The notes under the pieces were generated by a model. The model was not told the origin of the DNA. It worked only from the letters and a program-made list of their open reading frames with translations, and searched no databases. Position numbers and translations under genes: made by a program. This document shows positions 23,809 to 30,473 of a stretch of 30,473 nucleotides of DNA, in pieces. The DNA lies in NCBI GenBank assembly GCA_964468125.1, contig CAYXVF010000074.1:1-30473 (forward strand), given 5' to 3'. Position 1 is the stretch's first letter. Each line of letters starts with the position of its first letter. The DNA comes from CAYXVF01 sp964468125. GTDB taxonomy: Bacteria > Myxococcota > XYA12-FULL-58-9 > CAYXVF01.

Positions 23809-25431
23809 TCAGAGGCCGGCCTGCGGATCGTCGGCGCGAAAGACCGGTCCCAACACCCGCCCCTCGTCGTCGTAGCGATGCACACTCACGAAAATGCGCT
23901 CGTCCGGAAAGCCCTTCTCCCGCAGCGCCGCGACCGTCGCGGCCATCATGCCGTCCGAGCCGACCACCACCGCTCGACCCTTCGGATCGAGCTCCCGCTC
24001 CCGCACCGCGTCGACCACGCTGCGCCCCTTGGAGCCGTCGTCCGCGCGCGACACCTCGAGGTGCACCCGATCGGCGAGCGTTTCCAAGTGGTCCGCGAAG
24101 AGCACGTCCTCCGGCGCGTCGACGCCCGCGAAGAGCTCGCTCGCCCCTCCCATCGCGTCTGCTACCGCGCGCAAGGGCGCAAGGCCCGATCCTCCGGCTA
24201 TGAGGTAGAGCGGTCCACCGCCAGTCTTCGGCACCGCCGTGCCCTGCGCCGGGCTCATCCGCAACGACGCGCCCACCGGGAGATCCATGAGCGCTCGGGA
24301 CGTCGCGCCGATCCCCTGCACCGTGAGCTGCACGGTCGTCGCCGAGGGAGTGCCCGAAACCGCAAAAGGGGTGGGCTTCAGCCCCGGAAGCTCGACCCAG
24401 ACAAACTGGCCCGGACGAAAACGCGATCCCTTCGGACGGCTCAGTGTCAGCGTCACGGCGTTTGGCCCCTCAGGGTCTACGGCGCGGACCTTGCTCGCCC
24501 GCAGGTTGCTCGGCGCGGTCGGGGCGTCACCCTTTCGGATTTCGGCGAGCGTCTCGGGCGTGACCCAAGCGAGGACCATCGCCCCGGGAAAGCGCTCGCC
24601 CGAGTTGTCGAGGAAGACCGCATACTCCGCCTCTGTCACCCGCTGTTCCGTGTCGGCGGTGACGAAAGAGTCGAAGCGGTAAGGGTCGTACTTCACGCGG
24701 ATGGGGATGAGCCCCTCGAGCGCATCGGCGTCCAGGCTCGACGCAAACTCGCCTTTGATGAATGCGTGCACGTTCTTGGACTGCTCTTCGAGAACGCGCT
24801 GGCGGCCGCCTTGCTGCACTACAAAAGAGGGTTGCTTCACCGGCACCGCGTCGAGATGGGCGACGACCTTGCCGTCGACGCGGACCGAGGGCACGTGTTT
24901 GTGGAGGTTGTAATAGGTCTCCACGGCGGTGCCGTTGCGTACGGGGAAGCGTCGCGGCCGCAGCACGCTCGCGAGCAGACTCCTGGCCCGCCCCCGCACA
25001 CACAGCTCGGACTCGACCCGCTCGAGGAGCGCCCGAGCCTTATCGCTCAGCCGTTCATCGTCGACGGGGGACTCTTCGGCGATGCGAGCGGCGGTAGCGG
25101 CATCAGCGGTCTGAACCGCGGCTGCAAACACGTGCTCGGCCCGTCGGCCCCGGGAGAGAGGCTCGAGCGCGTTGATGGCACCGACGAGCGCCGAGCGAAC
25201 CTTGGGCGGGGCACGTTTCGCTTCTTCGCGCGCACGGTCGAGGTAGACCTCCGGTCGACCGGCGTAGGCCACCTGCTCGAGATACTCGCGGAGGAGCCGC
25301 ACGCCGGGGAGCACCGTCGCCACATTGAGGGGGATGGCGGTGGGGGAGAGCTTCGCTTCGGCTTCGAGGTCGGTCGCGTCGGACCCCGACTCTCGCGCTG
25401 CAGCACTCGCTCGAACGGCACCGGCTTTCAT
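23809..25431 (-). CDS. Flavodoxin/ferredoxin-reductase-type oxidoreductase with unknown N-terminal half
   Basis: 540 aa from the ATG at 25431, which has GAGGAG at good spacing; a longer start at 25503 lacks support. The C-terminal 235 residues form a ferredoxin-NADP reductase-like pair: FAD domain (about 308-400) with FRPGQFVWVELPGLKPTPFAVSG, where PFAVSG replaces the usual RxYS, and NAD(P) domain (405-525) starting LIAGGSGLAPLRAV and ending in VVVGSDGMMAATVAALREKG. The Cys cluster for a 2Fe-2S centre, found in PyrK-type relatives, is missing. The N-terminal 300 residues match nothing known to me; they contain a helical part and a mixed part with the KYDPYRFDSFV region. Downstream of the fasciclin gene with a hairpin between. 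Confidence 0.75.
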   Translation of the reverse strand: MKAGAVRASAAARESGSDATDLEAEAKLSPTAIPLNVATVLPGVRLLREYLEQVAYAGRPEVYLDRAREEAKRAPPKVRSALVGAINALEPLSRGRRAEHVFAAAVQTADAATAARIAEESPVDDERLSDKARALLERVESELCVRGRARSLLASVLRPRRFPVRNGTAVETYYNLHKHVPSVRVDGKVVAHLDAVPVKQPSFVVQQGGRQRVLEEQSKNVHAFIKGEFASSLDADALEGLIPIRVKYDPYRFDSFVTADTEQRVTEAEYAVFLDNSGERFPGAMVLAWVTPETLAEIRKGDAPTAPSNLRASKVRAVDPEGPNAVTLTLSRPKGSRFRPGQFVWVELPGLKPTPFAVSGTPSATTVQLTVQGIGATSRALMDLPVGASLRMSPAQGTAVPKTGGGPLYLIAGGSGLAPLRAVADAMGGASELFAGVDAPEDVLFADHLETLADRVHLEVSRADDGSKGRSVVDAVRERELDPKGRAVVVGSDGMMAATVAALREKGFPDERIFVSVHRYDDEGRVLGPVFRADDPQAGL

Positions 25432-25498
25432 GGGGTGGCTCCTCGAAAGCGAATATCGGTGCGTGCCGCGAACGGTTGCGCGAGGAACGCGGGCGAGC

Positions 25499-25522
25499 CT
25501 CACTCCCGCGATGGGGAGTGAG
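25499..25522 (-). terminator. Hairpin after fasciclin gene
   Basis: A 9-bp perfect stem CTCACTCCC/GGGAGTGAG with a 6-nt loop, 28 nt past the stop codon of the fasciclin gene and before the flavoprotein start. No U-tract follows. Confidence 0.45.
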
Positions 25523-25550
25523 ACCCGGTCGCTTCCAGAACAGACTCCCC

Positions 25551-26096
25551 TTACGACTGGGGCAGCAGGACGGTGTCGATCACGTGGATCACGCCGTTCG
25601 ATGCTTCGACGTCCGCGGACACGACCGTTGCGTCGTTGATCCGGACGCCTTCGGAGGCGTCGATCGCGATGTCCGAGCCTTCGAGGGTCGTGGCCGAATC
25701 GAGGCTCACGACGTCGGCAGCCATCACCTTGCCGCTCACGACGTGGTAGGTCAGCACCGCGGTCAGCTTCTCGTTGTCAGCGAGCAGCGAATCGAGCGCG
25801 CCCTCGGGTAGCTTGGCAAATGCCTCATCGGTGGGGGCGAAGACGGTGAAGGGTCCTTCGCCAGCCAGTGTCTCCACGAGGCCCGCGGCTTTGAGTGCGG
25901 TGACCAACGTGTTGAAGGAGCCGTTGCTGACTGCAACGTCAACGATCGTTTGGCCGCTAGGAGCTTCCACCGCAGGCTCGGTGCCCGTTTTCATAGCTGC
26001 CGCCGGAGCGGCTTCAGGGGTGGATTCGCTGCTCGAGCTCGCGCAACCGGCGGCGATGAACAGGGGAAGAACGAAAGTAATTGAACGCAAACGCAT
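25551..26096 (-). CDS. Fasciclin (FAS1) domain lipoprotein
   Basis: 181 aa. Lipoprotein signal with lipobox AAGC (Cys18), then a Ser/Ala/Pro-rich linker to about residue 48, then one FAS1 domain: IVDVAVSNGSFNTLVTALKAAGL, the H1 motif GPFTVFAPTDEAFAKLP, LTYHVVSGKV, and the H2 region ASNGVIHVIDTVLLP. Expected to sit on the cell surface or in the periplasm and to take part in adhesion or protein interaction. A GGAG ribosome site precedes the ATG and a candidate sigma-70 promoter is about 35 nt upstream. Confidence 0.95.
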   Translation of the reverse strand: MRLRSITFVLPLFIAAGCASSSSESTPEAAPAAAMKTGTEPAVEAPSGQTIVDVAVSNGSFNTLVTALKAAGLVETLAGEGPFTVFAPTDEAFAKLPEGALDSLLADNEKLTAVLTYHVVSGKVMAADVVSLDSATTLEGSDIAIDASEGVRINDATVVSADVEASNGVIHVIDTVLLPQS

Positions 26097-26130
26097 GTGA
26101 TCTCCGAATCAGTGTTAGAACTAGGCGAGT

Positions 26131-26158
26131 CAGATAAGCGGTGCGGCGCCATAGTCAA
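26131..26158 (-). promoter_or_regulatory. Candidate sigma-70 promoter of the fasciclin gene
   Basis: Minus strand: TTGACT at 26158-26153 and TATCTG at 26136-26131, 16 bp apart, giving a leader of about 30 nt. The -35 is near consensus; the -10 is weak. Confidence 0.35.
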
Positions 26159-26296
26159 GGGCACGAGTTGTGCTTCAGGGTGCGACCGCTGTCCGTGAGG
26201 AGATTTCACGCGCCACCGCATACGCTCATCGCCGCAACTCGAACAGGCGACATTCACCGCTGGCGCACTCCGGCAACTCAGGCATATGAAGAGCCG

Positions 26297-27760
26297 GTGT
26301 TCGTGCCTCGGCGAAAGATTTACGGCGACGTTCAAACCCCGGACGACCTCGCCCGTGAGACCTGTAACCTCCTCGCCCGCCGCGGAGCGTGCCCGGCGAC
26401 GGTGCTCGAACCGACGTGCGGCATTGGAGCGTTTCTCGTCGCCGCCCAGGAGCGCTTCCCGGGGTCCACGCTCCTCGGCTTCGACGAAAACATCGAGCAC
26501 CTGCGCACTTCAGCGACGCGCCTTCCCACCGCGACCCTCGAGCAGCGCGACGCCTTCGAGGTCGATTGGCGCGCACTCGTCCAGGCGCTCCCAGCTCCGC
26601 TCCTTCTCCTCGGCAACCCGCCCTGGAGCACGACCTCGGTGCAAGGCCGAAGCGGCGCGCGCAACCGGCCCGCGGTCTCCGAGGGACCCGGCGGGCTCGA
26701 CTCGATCACCGGGGCATCAAACTTCGATGTCTCTGAGTGGCTGATGCGTCGCTGGCTCGAGGCGCTTCGCCCCGGGGACCAGCTCGCGATGATCCTCAAG
26801 CGCTCGGTGATCCGAAGGCTCCTCGACTGGGAGGGGGGCCCCGCACTCGAGAGCGAGAGCATCGCCTTCGACGCGCGCCGGGCCTTCGACGCGGCGGTGG
26901 ACGCGGAGCTCTTCCTGGCGCGGCTGGGGGAGCGAGTCCATCACCACTCCCCGAGCTTTGAGTCGAAACCTGAGCGTTGGCAAAGGACCCTCGGGGCCTG
27001 GGTTCGAGCGCACGCACCGATCGATGAAACGCGCATCGGGGCGCCGGGCCTCAATGCACGCTTTCGGAGCGGGCTGAAGCACGACTGCCGCCGCCTCTTC
27101 GAGCTCGAAGCGCGCGCGGACGGCTCCTGGGCGAGCGCGCTCGAAGACGGCCTCGTGCTGGAAGCCTCCGTGTCCTTTCCGCTCCTCAAGTCGACGGATC
27201 TCGCCCGCGGACGGCCGCCGAGCCGCGCGCTTCTCGTCACTCAACGGAGTCTCGAGGACGACCCCGCCCGCTTGGCGAGTGAGGCCCCGCGCGCCTGGGC
27301 CTATCTGATGCGCCATCGCGCTGAAGCGGACCGGCGCCGAAGTCGGATCTATCTCGGCCGCCCGTCCTTCGCGCAGTTCGGCGTCGGCGCATACAGCTTT
27401 GCGCCCCACAAGGTCGCGGTGTCAGGGCTGCACTGGCCACCGCGTTTTCGCGCCGTCGGGCCCGTCGAAGGAAAGCCCGTATTCTTCGACGACACCTGCT
27501 ACGCGAGCAACGTCCGCAGCGCCGCCGAAGCCCGAACCCTCGCAGAATGGCTGAACCACCCGGAGACGCTGCGCAGCCTGGAGGCGTTCACCGATCCGGG
27601 GGCGAAACGACCCGTGACCAAGCGCTTGCTCAGCCGCTTGCGTCTGCCGGACTTCGCGCTTGGCCCGCCCTCGGGAATGGGACAAATTAGAGGTCGAGAT
27701 GAGCGAGCGACGGGCACCGCGGATTCGCGCCGCGATCGGAGCCATCCTACGTCAGGGTGA
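26297..27760 (+). CDS. Adenine-N6 DNA methyltransferase, apparently without a partner nuclease
   Basis: 487 aa from the GTG at 26297 (another at 26303); sequence upstream in the same frame does not look like protein. KIYGDVQTPDDLA at the start resembles the GxxxTP motif of gamma-type N6-adenine methyltransferases. Motif I is VLEPTCGIGAFL (about 36-47) for AdoMet; motif IV is LLGNPPW (about 104-110), the catalytic NPPY/F/W. The remaining 370 residues would include target recognition (KVAVSGLHWPPRF, then CYASNVRSAAEARTLAEWLN). No restriction endonuclease or specificity subunit is adjacent. The last 62 nt overlap the PilZ gene, and the final 25 residues look less conserved. It may be a solitary regulatory methylase or the methylase of a type II-like system. 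Confidence 0.8.
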   Translation: MFVPRRKIYGDVQTPDDLARETCNLLARRGACPATVLEPTCGIGAFLVAAQERFPGSTLLGFDENIEHLRTSATRLPTATLEQRDAFEVDWRALVQALPAPLLLLGNPPWSTTSVQGRSGARNRPAVSEGPGGLDSITGASNFDVSEWLMRRWLEALRPGDQLAMILKRSVIRRLLDWEGGPALESESIAFDARRAFDAAVDAELFLARLGERVHHHSPSFESKPERWQRTLGAWVRAHAPIDETRIGAPGLNARFRSGLKHDCRRLFELEARADGSWASALEDGLVLEASVSFPLLKSTDLARGRPPSRALLVTQRSLEDDPARLASEAPRAWAYLMRHRAEADRRRSRIYLGRPSFAQFGVGAYSFAPHKVAVSGLHWPPRFRAVGPVEGKPVFFDDTCYASNVRSAAEARTLAEWLNHPETLRSLEAFTDPGAKRPVTKRLLSRLRLPDFALGPPSGMGQIRGRDERATGTADSRRDRSHPTSG

Positions 27761-28358
27761 CATGAAGGAGCCGTGCCTGACCAAATCGGTCAGCGTCACG
27801 GGCCTCGCGGTCACGACCCGCAAGCAGTGGGACCCGCACGCCCCGCTGCAGGTGGACATCGTCGAGGATGGCTTCCGCCTCTCCGCCGAGGCCCGGGTGG
27901 TGCGCCAGCTCGAGAACGCGATCTCCCTGGAGTTCGACGCGACCAACCCGGACGTCGAGCGGGTCATGAGCGGCCTGATGGAGTCGCTCCTCAGCCGAAC
28001 GGGAAGCAATCCGGGGGATGTGGATTTCAGCGACCTCGAAAACCTCGACGGTCGCGTGAAGTGGACCCCGGTCCAGAAGAAGGGCGGCTTCAATCCCTTC
28101 GCCAAGCGCTTCAGCGAAGCCGAGCTGACCGACATCTCCCATGAAGGCGCCTCTCTCACCGCGCGCCGTCCGCCGGAAATCGGCGAAGAACTCGTGATCA
28201 TCCTGGAGCACGACGAGGAAATGGAGCAACTGCTGAAGGTCGGCGCGAAGGTGGTGCGTCACTTCGACGGCGGCTTCGCCGTGCAGCTCGAAGCCCCGTC
28301 CCGGGAGGTTCGCCAGTGGATCACCAAGCTGCGCAGCTTTCGACGACTCGACGAGTGA
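27699..28358 (+). CDS. Protein with two PilZ-like domains
   Basis: 219 aa from the ATG at 27699 with AGAGG upstream. The first PilZ-like unit has ERRAPRIRA followed by KSVSVTGLAV, matching the RxxxR and (D/N)xSxxG pattern only in part. The second (about 130-219) has LTDISHEGASL, a full DxSxxG. Between them lies a polar helix (NPDVERVMSGLMESLL). PilZ domains bind cyclic di-GMP and control motility, adhesion or expression. The weak first motif and the absent RxxxR before the second raise doubt about c-di-GMP binding. Overlaps the methyltransferase gene, so likely cotranscribed. Confidence 0.8.
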   Translation: MSERRAPRIRAAIGAILRQGDMKEPCLTKSVSVTGLAVTTRKQWDPHAPLQVDIVEDGFRLSAEARVVRQLENAISLEFDATNPDVERVMSGLMESLLSRTGSNPGDVDFSDLENLDGRVKWTPVQKKGGFNPFAKRFSEAELTDISHEGASLTARRPPEIGEELVIILEHDEEMEQLLKVGAKVVRHFDGGFAVQLEAPSREVRQWITKLRSFRRLDE

Positions 28359-28390
28359 GGCCGTGGTTTTGCCCGCGCCCGCGCGAGGAC

Positions 28391-28882
28391 TCACTCCTGC
28401 TTTGAGGGCTCCGCGCGCACCCGGTCGTCGCGATTGAGGAAGGCGGCCGGGTCGCTGTATCCGCGCAGCCCGGTCAGAACGATCCCTGCGACGGACACCG
28501 CCATCGCGATCACCGACGAGCCAAACAGGATGTGGATCTCCGCCACCAGCGGTCCGTAGGCGGTCTTCGCGAGCTCGAGGTTTTCGTCCCGGGCTTTCGC
28601 GTCGTAGCCCGAGACGCGGCTCCAGTCGTGAAAGGCAAAGACTTTCGGGTGATGCACGGTCAGGAGGGTCAGCCGATTCTCGAAGAACTTCCACAACGGC
28701 CGGGAGCCGTAGCCCACCACACGGCTGTGAAAGACCGGGCCGACGGTCCAAGTCTGAATCCGGTTCTCGCCGTCGGCCAGCTCGCCAAAATTCTCCGCGC
28801 GCTCATCGAAGAGCGTGGAAAAGGTCCCGCAGGATTCGAATCTCGGATCGCGAACATCGCCCACGACCTCACTGTAGCGCAC
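28391..28882 (-). CDS. SpoIIAA/STAS-like protein
   Basis: 163 aa from a GTG. Residues 75-145 (KVFAFHDWSRVSGYDAKARDEN, then AEIHILFGSSVIAMAVSVAGIVL) follow a pattern seen in small myxobacterial SpoIIAA/STAS-like proteins: FHDW, then GYD.xAR, then a strand and helix pair ending near a YSDPAAF motif. Such domains often act as anti-anti-sigma or scaffold proteins. The hydrophobic stretch could be the core strand/helix instead of a membrane segment. Convergent with the PilZ gene; downstream of two unknown genes on its strand. Confidence 0.65.
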   Translation of the reverse strand: MRYSEVVGDVRDPRFESCGTFSTLFDERAENFGELADGENRIQTWTVGPVFHSRVVGYGSRPLWKFFENRLTLLTVHHPKVFAFHDWSRVSGYDAKARDENLELAKTAYGPLVAEIHILFGSSVIAMAVSVAGIVLTGLRGYSDPAAFLNRDDRVRAEPSKQE

Positions 28883-28940
28883 GTGCAGGCAGCTTCACGG
28901 ATTTGCTCGAGGTGTGTCTCCGGCCGGGCGGCGCTGGAGC

Positions 28941-29504
28941 TCAATCCTGGAGCGTCGCGCCGTGAGGGAGACGCGGCCGGCGCGGTGCGCACGCATCGAG
29001 AGAGCGCTGAAGGATCTCGAGAAAGTAGCGCTGCAGCAGGAACGCGGTGTACGCGGCCAAGGCGGTGCGCGCCTGTGTCTCGCTGATCTGGTGTGCGTCC
29101 TGATCGCGGAGCTGTGCACACAGCTCGATGCCTTCTCGGATCTCTTCGCCGAGACCACGAAGAAACTGCGAAACCGCCGCCGGATCCCGTGCTTCGAGGG
29201 AGGTCAGCAACGAGTCGAGACGTGCCATCGCCGCATCGCGGACGGCCACGACCTGGCCTGCGCAATGCGGCGTAGGCACACCATAGAGCGCAAAGACATG
29301 CACCGGATCGGCCTCGATGTTCCTCGCGAGAAAAGTGCGGTGTTTGCGAAGTCGCTCGATTAAGGGCTGGCGGACGAGCGCGAAGACGGCCGCGATTCGA
29401 GCGAGCACCTCCTCGGTGTCCTGCGTGAGGTAGCGCGCGTGGCCTGCGAGCAGGTCCATCAATCGCGGGGCAAGGCGGGAGACGGACGGCCGCCGACGGG
29501 GCAT
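28941..29504 (-). CDS. Helical protein of unknown function
   Basis: 187 aa, predicted almost wholly helical (for example YLTQDTEEVLARIAAVFALVRQ and ARTALAAYTAFLLQRYFLEIL). No family recognised. It overlaps the end of the preceding small gene by 46 nt and lies 58 nt before the SpoIIAA-like gene, so the three may be one unit. The start ATG at 29504 has no clear ribosome site and might rely on coupling. Confidence 0.55.
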   Translation of the reverse strand: MPRRRPSVSRLAPRLMDLLAGHARYLTQDTEEVLARIAAVFALVRQPLIERLRKHRTFLARNIEADPVHVFALYGVPTPHCAGQVVAVRDAAMARLDSLLTSLEARDPAAVSQFLRGLGEEIREGIELCAQLRDQDAHQISETQARTALAAYTAFLLQRYFLEILQRSLDACAPRRPRLPHGATLQD

Positions 29505-29755
29505 GAGCCCATCTTACCGCGCATTTGCTCGATACCGAGCCCAGCCGCCTTCAAGGCCTTCACGAGCACCGGCGCATCGATCTGCGATGCGCTCCTCACG
29601 TGCGCCGACAGCTGAACAAACAGGTCGACCTGCTGCTCCGCATGGGGATTGCCAGCCGCGGCCTGCTTGAGAGCCGCCGCCGGGAGCGGCGCCTTGGACA
29701 ACTGAGTGTAGAGTGCTTGCGCCTCGCGTACGTCGACGGGGGTGATCGAGCTCAT
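29459..29755 (-). CDS. Small Ala/Gln-rich protein, possible secreted or T3SS-related
   Basis: 98 aa with a good AGGAG 7 nt before the ATG. It starts MSSITPVDVREAQALYTQL, very like the starts of the presumed T3SS substrates at the other end of the window (MSSIQATSN, MSSTSGSN), and continues as an amphipathic helical protein. The last 15 residues (Gly/Pro/Arg-rich) overlap the next gene. A small needle/rod-like or secreted protein is conceivable, but nothing diagnostic is present. Confidence 0.6.
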   Translation of the reverse strand: MSSITPVDVREAQALYTQLSKAPLPAAALKQAAAGNPHAEQQVDLFVQLSAHVRSASQIDAPVLVKALKAAGLGIEQMRGKMGSCPVGGRPSPALPRD

Positions 29756-29827
29756 TGTATTTCTCCTGGTTGGGAGAGTTTTCGACGCGATCGGGGGATC
29801 CGGTGCGCGAATCTCCGAGCGTCGGCG

Positions 29828-30142
29828 TCACGTCGAGAAGAGCTTCGCAAAGAAACCGGCGGTCACCGCGGCCAGGAGCGGGGCGAGCACGGGAATGAAT
29901 CCATAGCGCCAGTCACTATCTCGCTTTCCGTCGACAGCGAGCTGAACGAGGGTTCCCGAATCAAGAAGATCGGAACGATCAGCACGAGGGTAGCGAGCAA
30001 CTCCGAGAACGCGTTCGACACTGGGTCGCGAATTGCCGGCGCAATACAGAAGCATGCGAGCGTTTCGTCCGGTCGCAACGACTCCGTTTCCAAGAATCAC
30101 GAGGAGCAGCGTTCCCGGGAATTCAGCCCACGTGACGCTCAT
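29828..30142 (-). pseudogene. Decayed aquaglyceroporin (glpF/MIP family)
   Basis: The start reads MSVTWAEFPGTLLLVILGNGVVA, the first membrane helix of GlpF-type channels. The same frame later gives VDGKRDSDWRYGFIPVLAPLLAAVTAGFF, the last helix. Between them, in another frame, CFCIAPAIRDPVSNAFSELLATLVLIVP matches the middle helix. Both NPA pore motifs and most of the channel are gone. So the gene has at least two internal deletions and frameshifts and cannot make a channel. Intact members are about 240 aa. Confidence 0.85.
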
Positions 30143-30427
30143 CTCGATCGGTCGCTTTCCTCTAGCGGCAGCGGACAATACCGCAGCACCTCGAGAGCTC
30201 ATCACGCGCACCGAGCTCGCTGACGATCCGGTCTCGAAGTGTGCGAAGGGCGGCGTCAGGCCTCATTGGGTCAGCGTTGAGAGGCCAGTCGGGTATGACC
30301 CCTCGGTCGCACCCCTCGCCGCTCGGCCGCGTGAAAGCGAGTATGGGCGCAAAAGCACGCAGTCTCGTTTCATCGTACGTCGTCGCCGTGCCCCGTAGTG
30401 ACGACTCGAGCCGATTGCTGGATGCTG
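30143..30427. other. Gap with no supported gene
   Basis: About 285 bp upstream of the glpF remnant. Frames on both strands are short, Arg-rich and without recognisable domains. It may hold the old promoter of the channel gene and the promoter of the plus-strand gene at 30453. Confidence 0.5.
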
Positions 30428-30452
30428 GCGGCACCTAGAACGGAGGTGCCGC
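30428..30452 (+). promoter_or_regulatory. Hairpin covering the ribosome binding site
   Basis: A perfect 9-bp stem GCGGCACCT/AGGTGCCGC with a 7-nt loop ends at the base before an ATG. The GGAGGT ribosome site lies partly in the loop and partly in the stem, so folding would hide it. Confidence 0.55.
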
Positions 30453-30473
30453 ATGAAGAATCTTGCCACAGAG
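30453..30473 (+). CDS. Start of a gene cut by the window edge
   Basis: ATG with GGAGGT 5 nt upstream, followed by MKNLATE to the edge. Only seven codons are visible, too few to name it. Confidence 0.5.

Noticed and set aside
30162..30434. 90-codon minus-strand frame upstream of the glpF remnant, considered as a glycerol kinase or dehydrogenase relic
   Set aside because: No recognisable glycerol kinase or GlpD motif is present in any frame.

Overview
The window is GC-rich bacterial DNA, roughly two thirds G+C by eye. It most resembles a Myxococcota (Deltaproteobacteria-type) chromosome. The reasons are a membrane-anchored Ser/Thr kinase with the HRDVSPDN catalytic loop common in myxobacteria, many exported lipoproteins, a PilZ protein, a decaheme OmcA/MtrC-type cytochrome and cytochrome bd. 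The taxonomic guess is inference. No rRNA, tRNA, insertion sequence or CRISPR array was seen.

Left part (1-6100, minus strand, read right to left): a locus that looks like the secreted-protein section of a type III secretion system (T3SS). It holds a possible tip/filament protein (4898-5968), a protein made of two fused SycD/LcrH-type class II chaperone modules (3692-4798), a large SctE-like translocator with about 55 tandem tetrapeptides (1714-3510), a smaller SctB-like protein with a Ca-loop-like motif (771-1673), and a coiled-coil protein that runs off the edge (1-679). A 57-nt copy of the 3' end of the translocator gene lies between the chaperone and translocator genes. The same 20-bp element (19/20 identical) lies upstream of the two presumed transcription units.

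Middle part (6200-14950): an acidic unknown protein coupled to S-adenosylmethionine decarboxylase; a Ser/Thr kinase on the other strand; an unknown gene coupled to a branched-chain-polyamine-synthase-like (BpsA) protein; an S41 protease lipoprotein; a small exported protein; then a stress group of universal stress protein, M50-type membrane protease, short hibernation-promoting factor and CBS-pair protein. The decarboxylase and the BpsA-like enzyme suggest aminopropyl-type polyamine synthesis.

Right part (15100-30473): a decaheme cytochrome c lipoprotein with a collagen-like linker; a tightly coupled trio of 3-hydroxybutyrate dehydrogenase, GH32 fructosidase and ROK sugar kinase; a truncated XRE regulator; cydAB behind a perfect FNR-type box; a ferredoxin-reductase-like flavoprotein with an unrecognised N-terminal half; a fasciclin lipoprotein; an adenine-N6 DNA methyltransferase without a visible nuclease, overlapping a double PilZ protein; a SpoIIAA-like protein and two unknown genes; and a decayed aquaglyceroporin gene. 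The window ends at the first codons of a gene whose ribosome binding site lies in a perfect hairpin.
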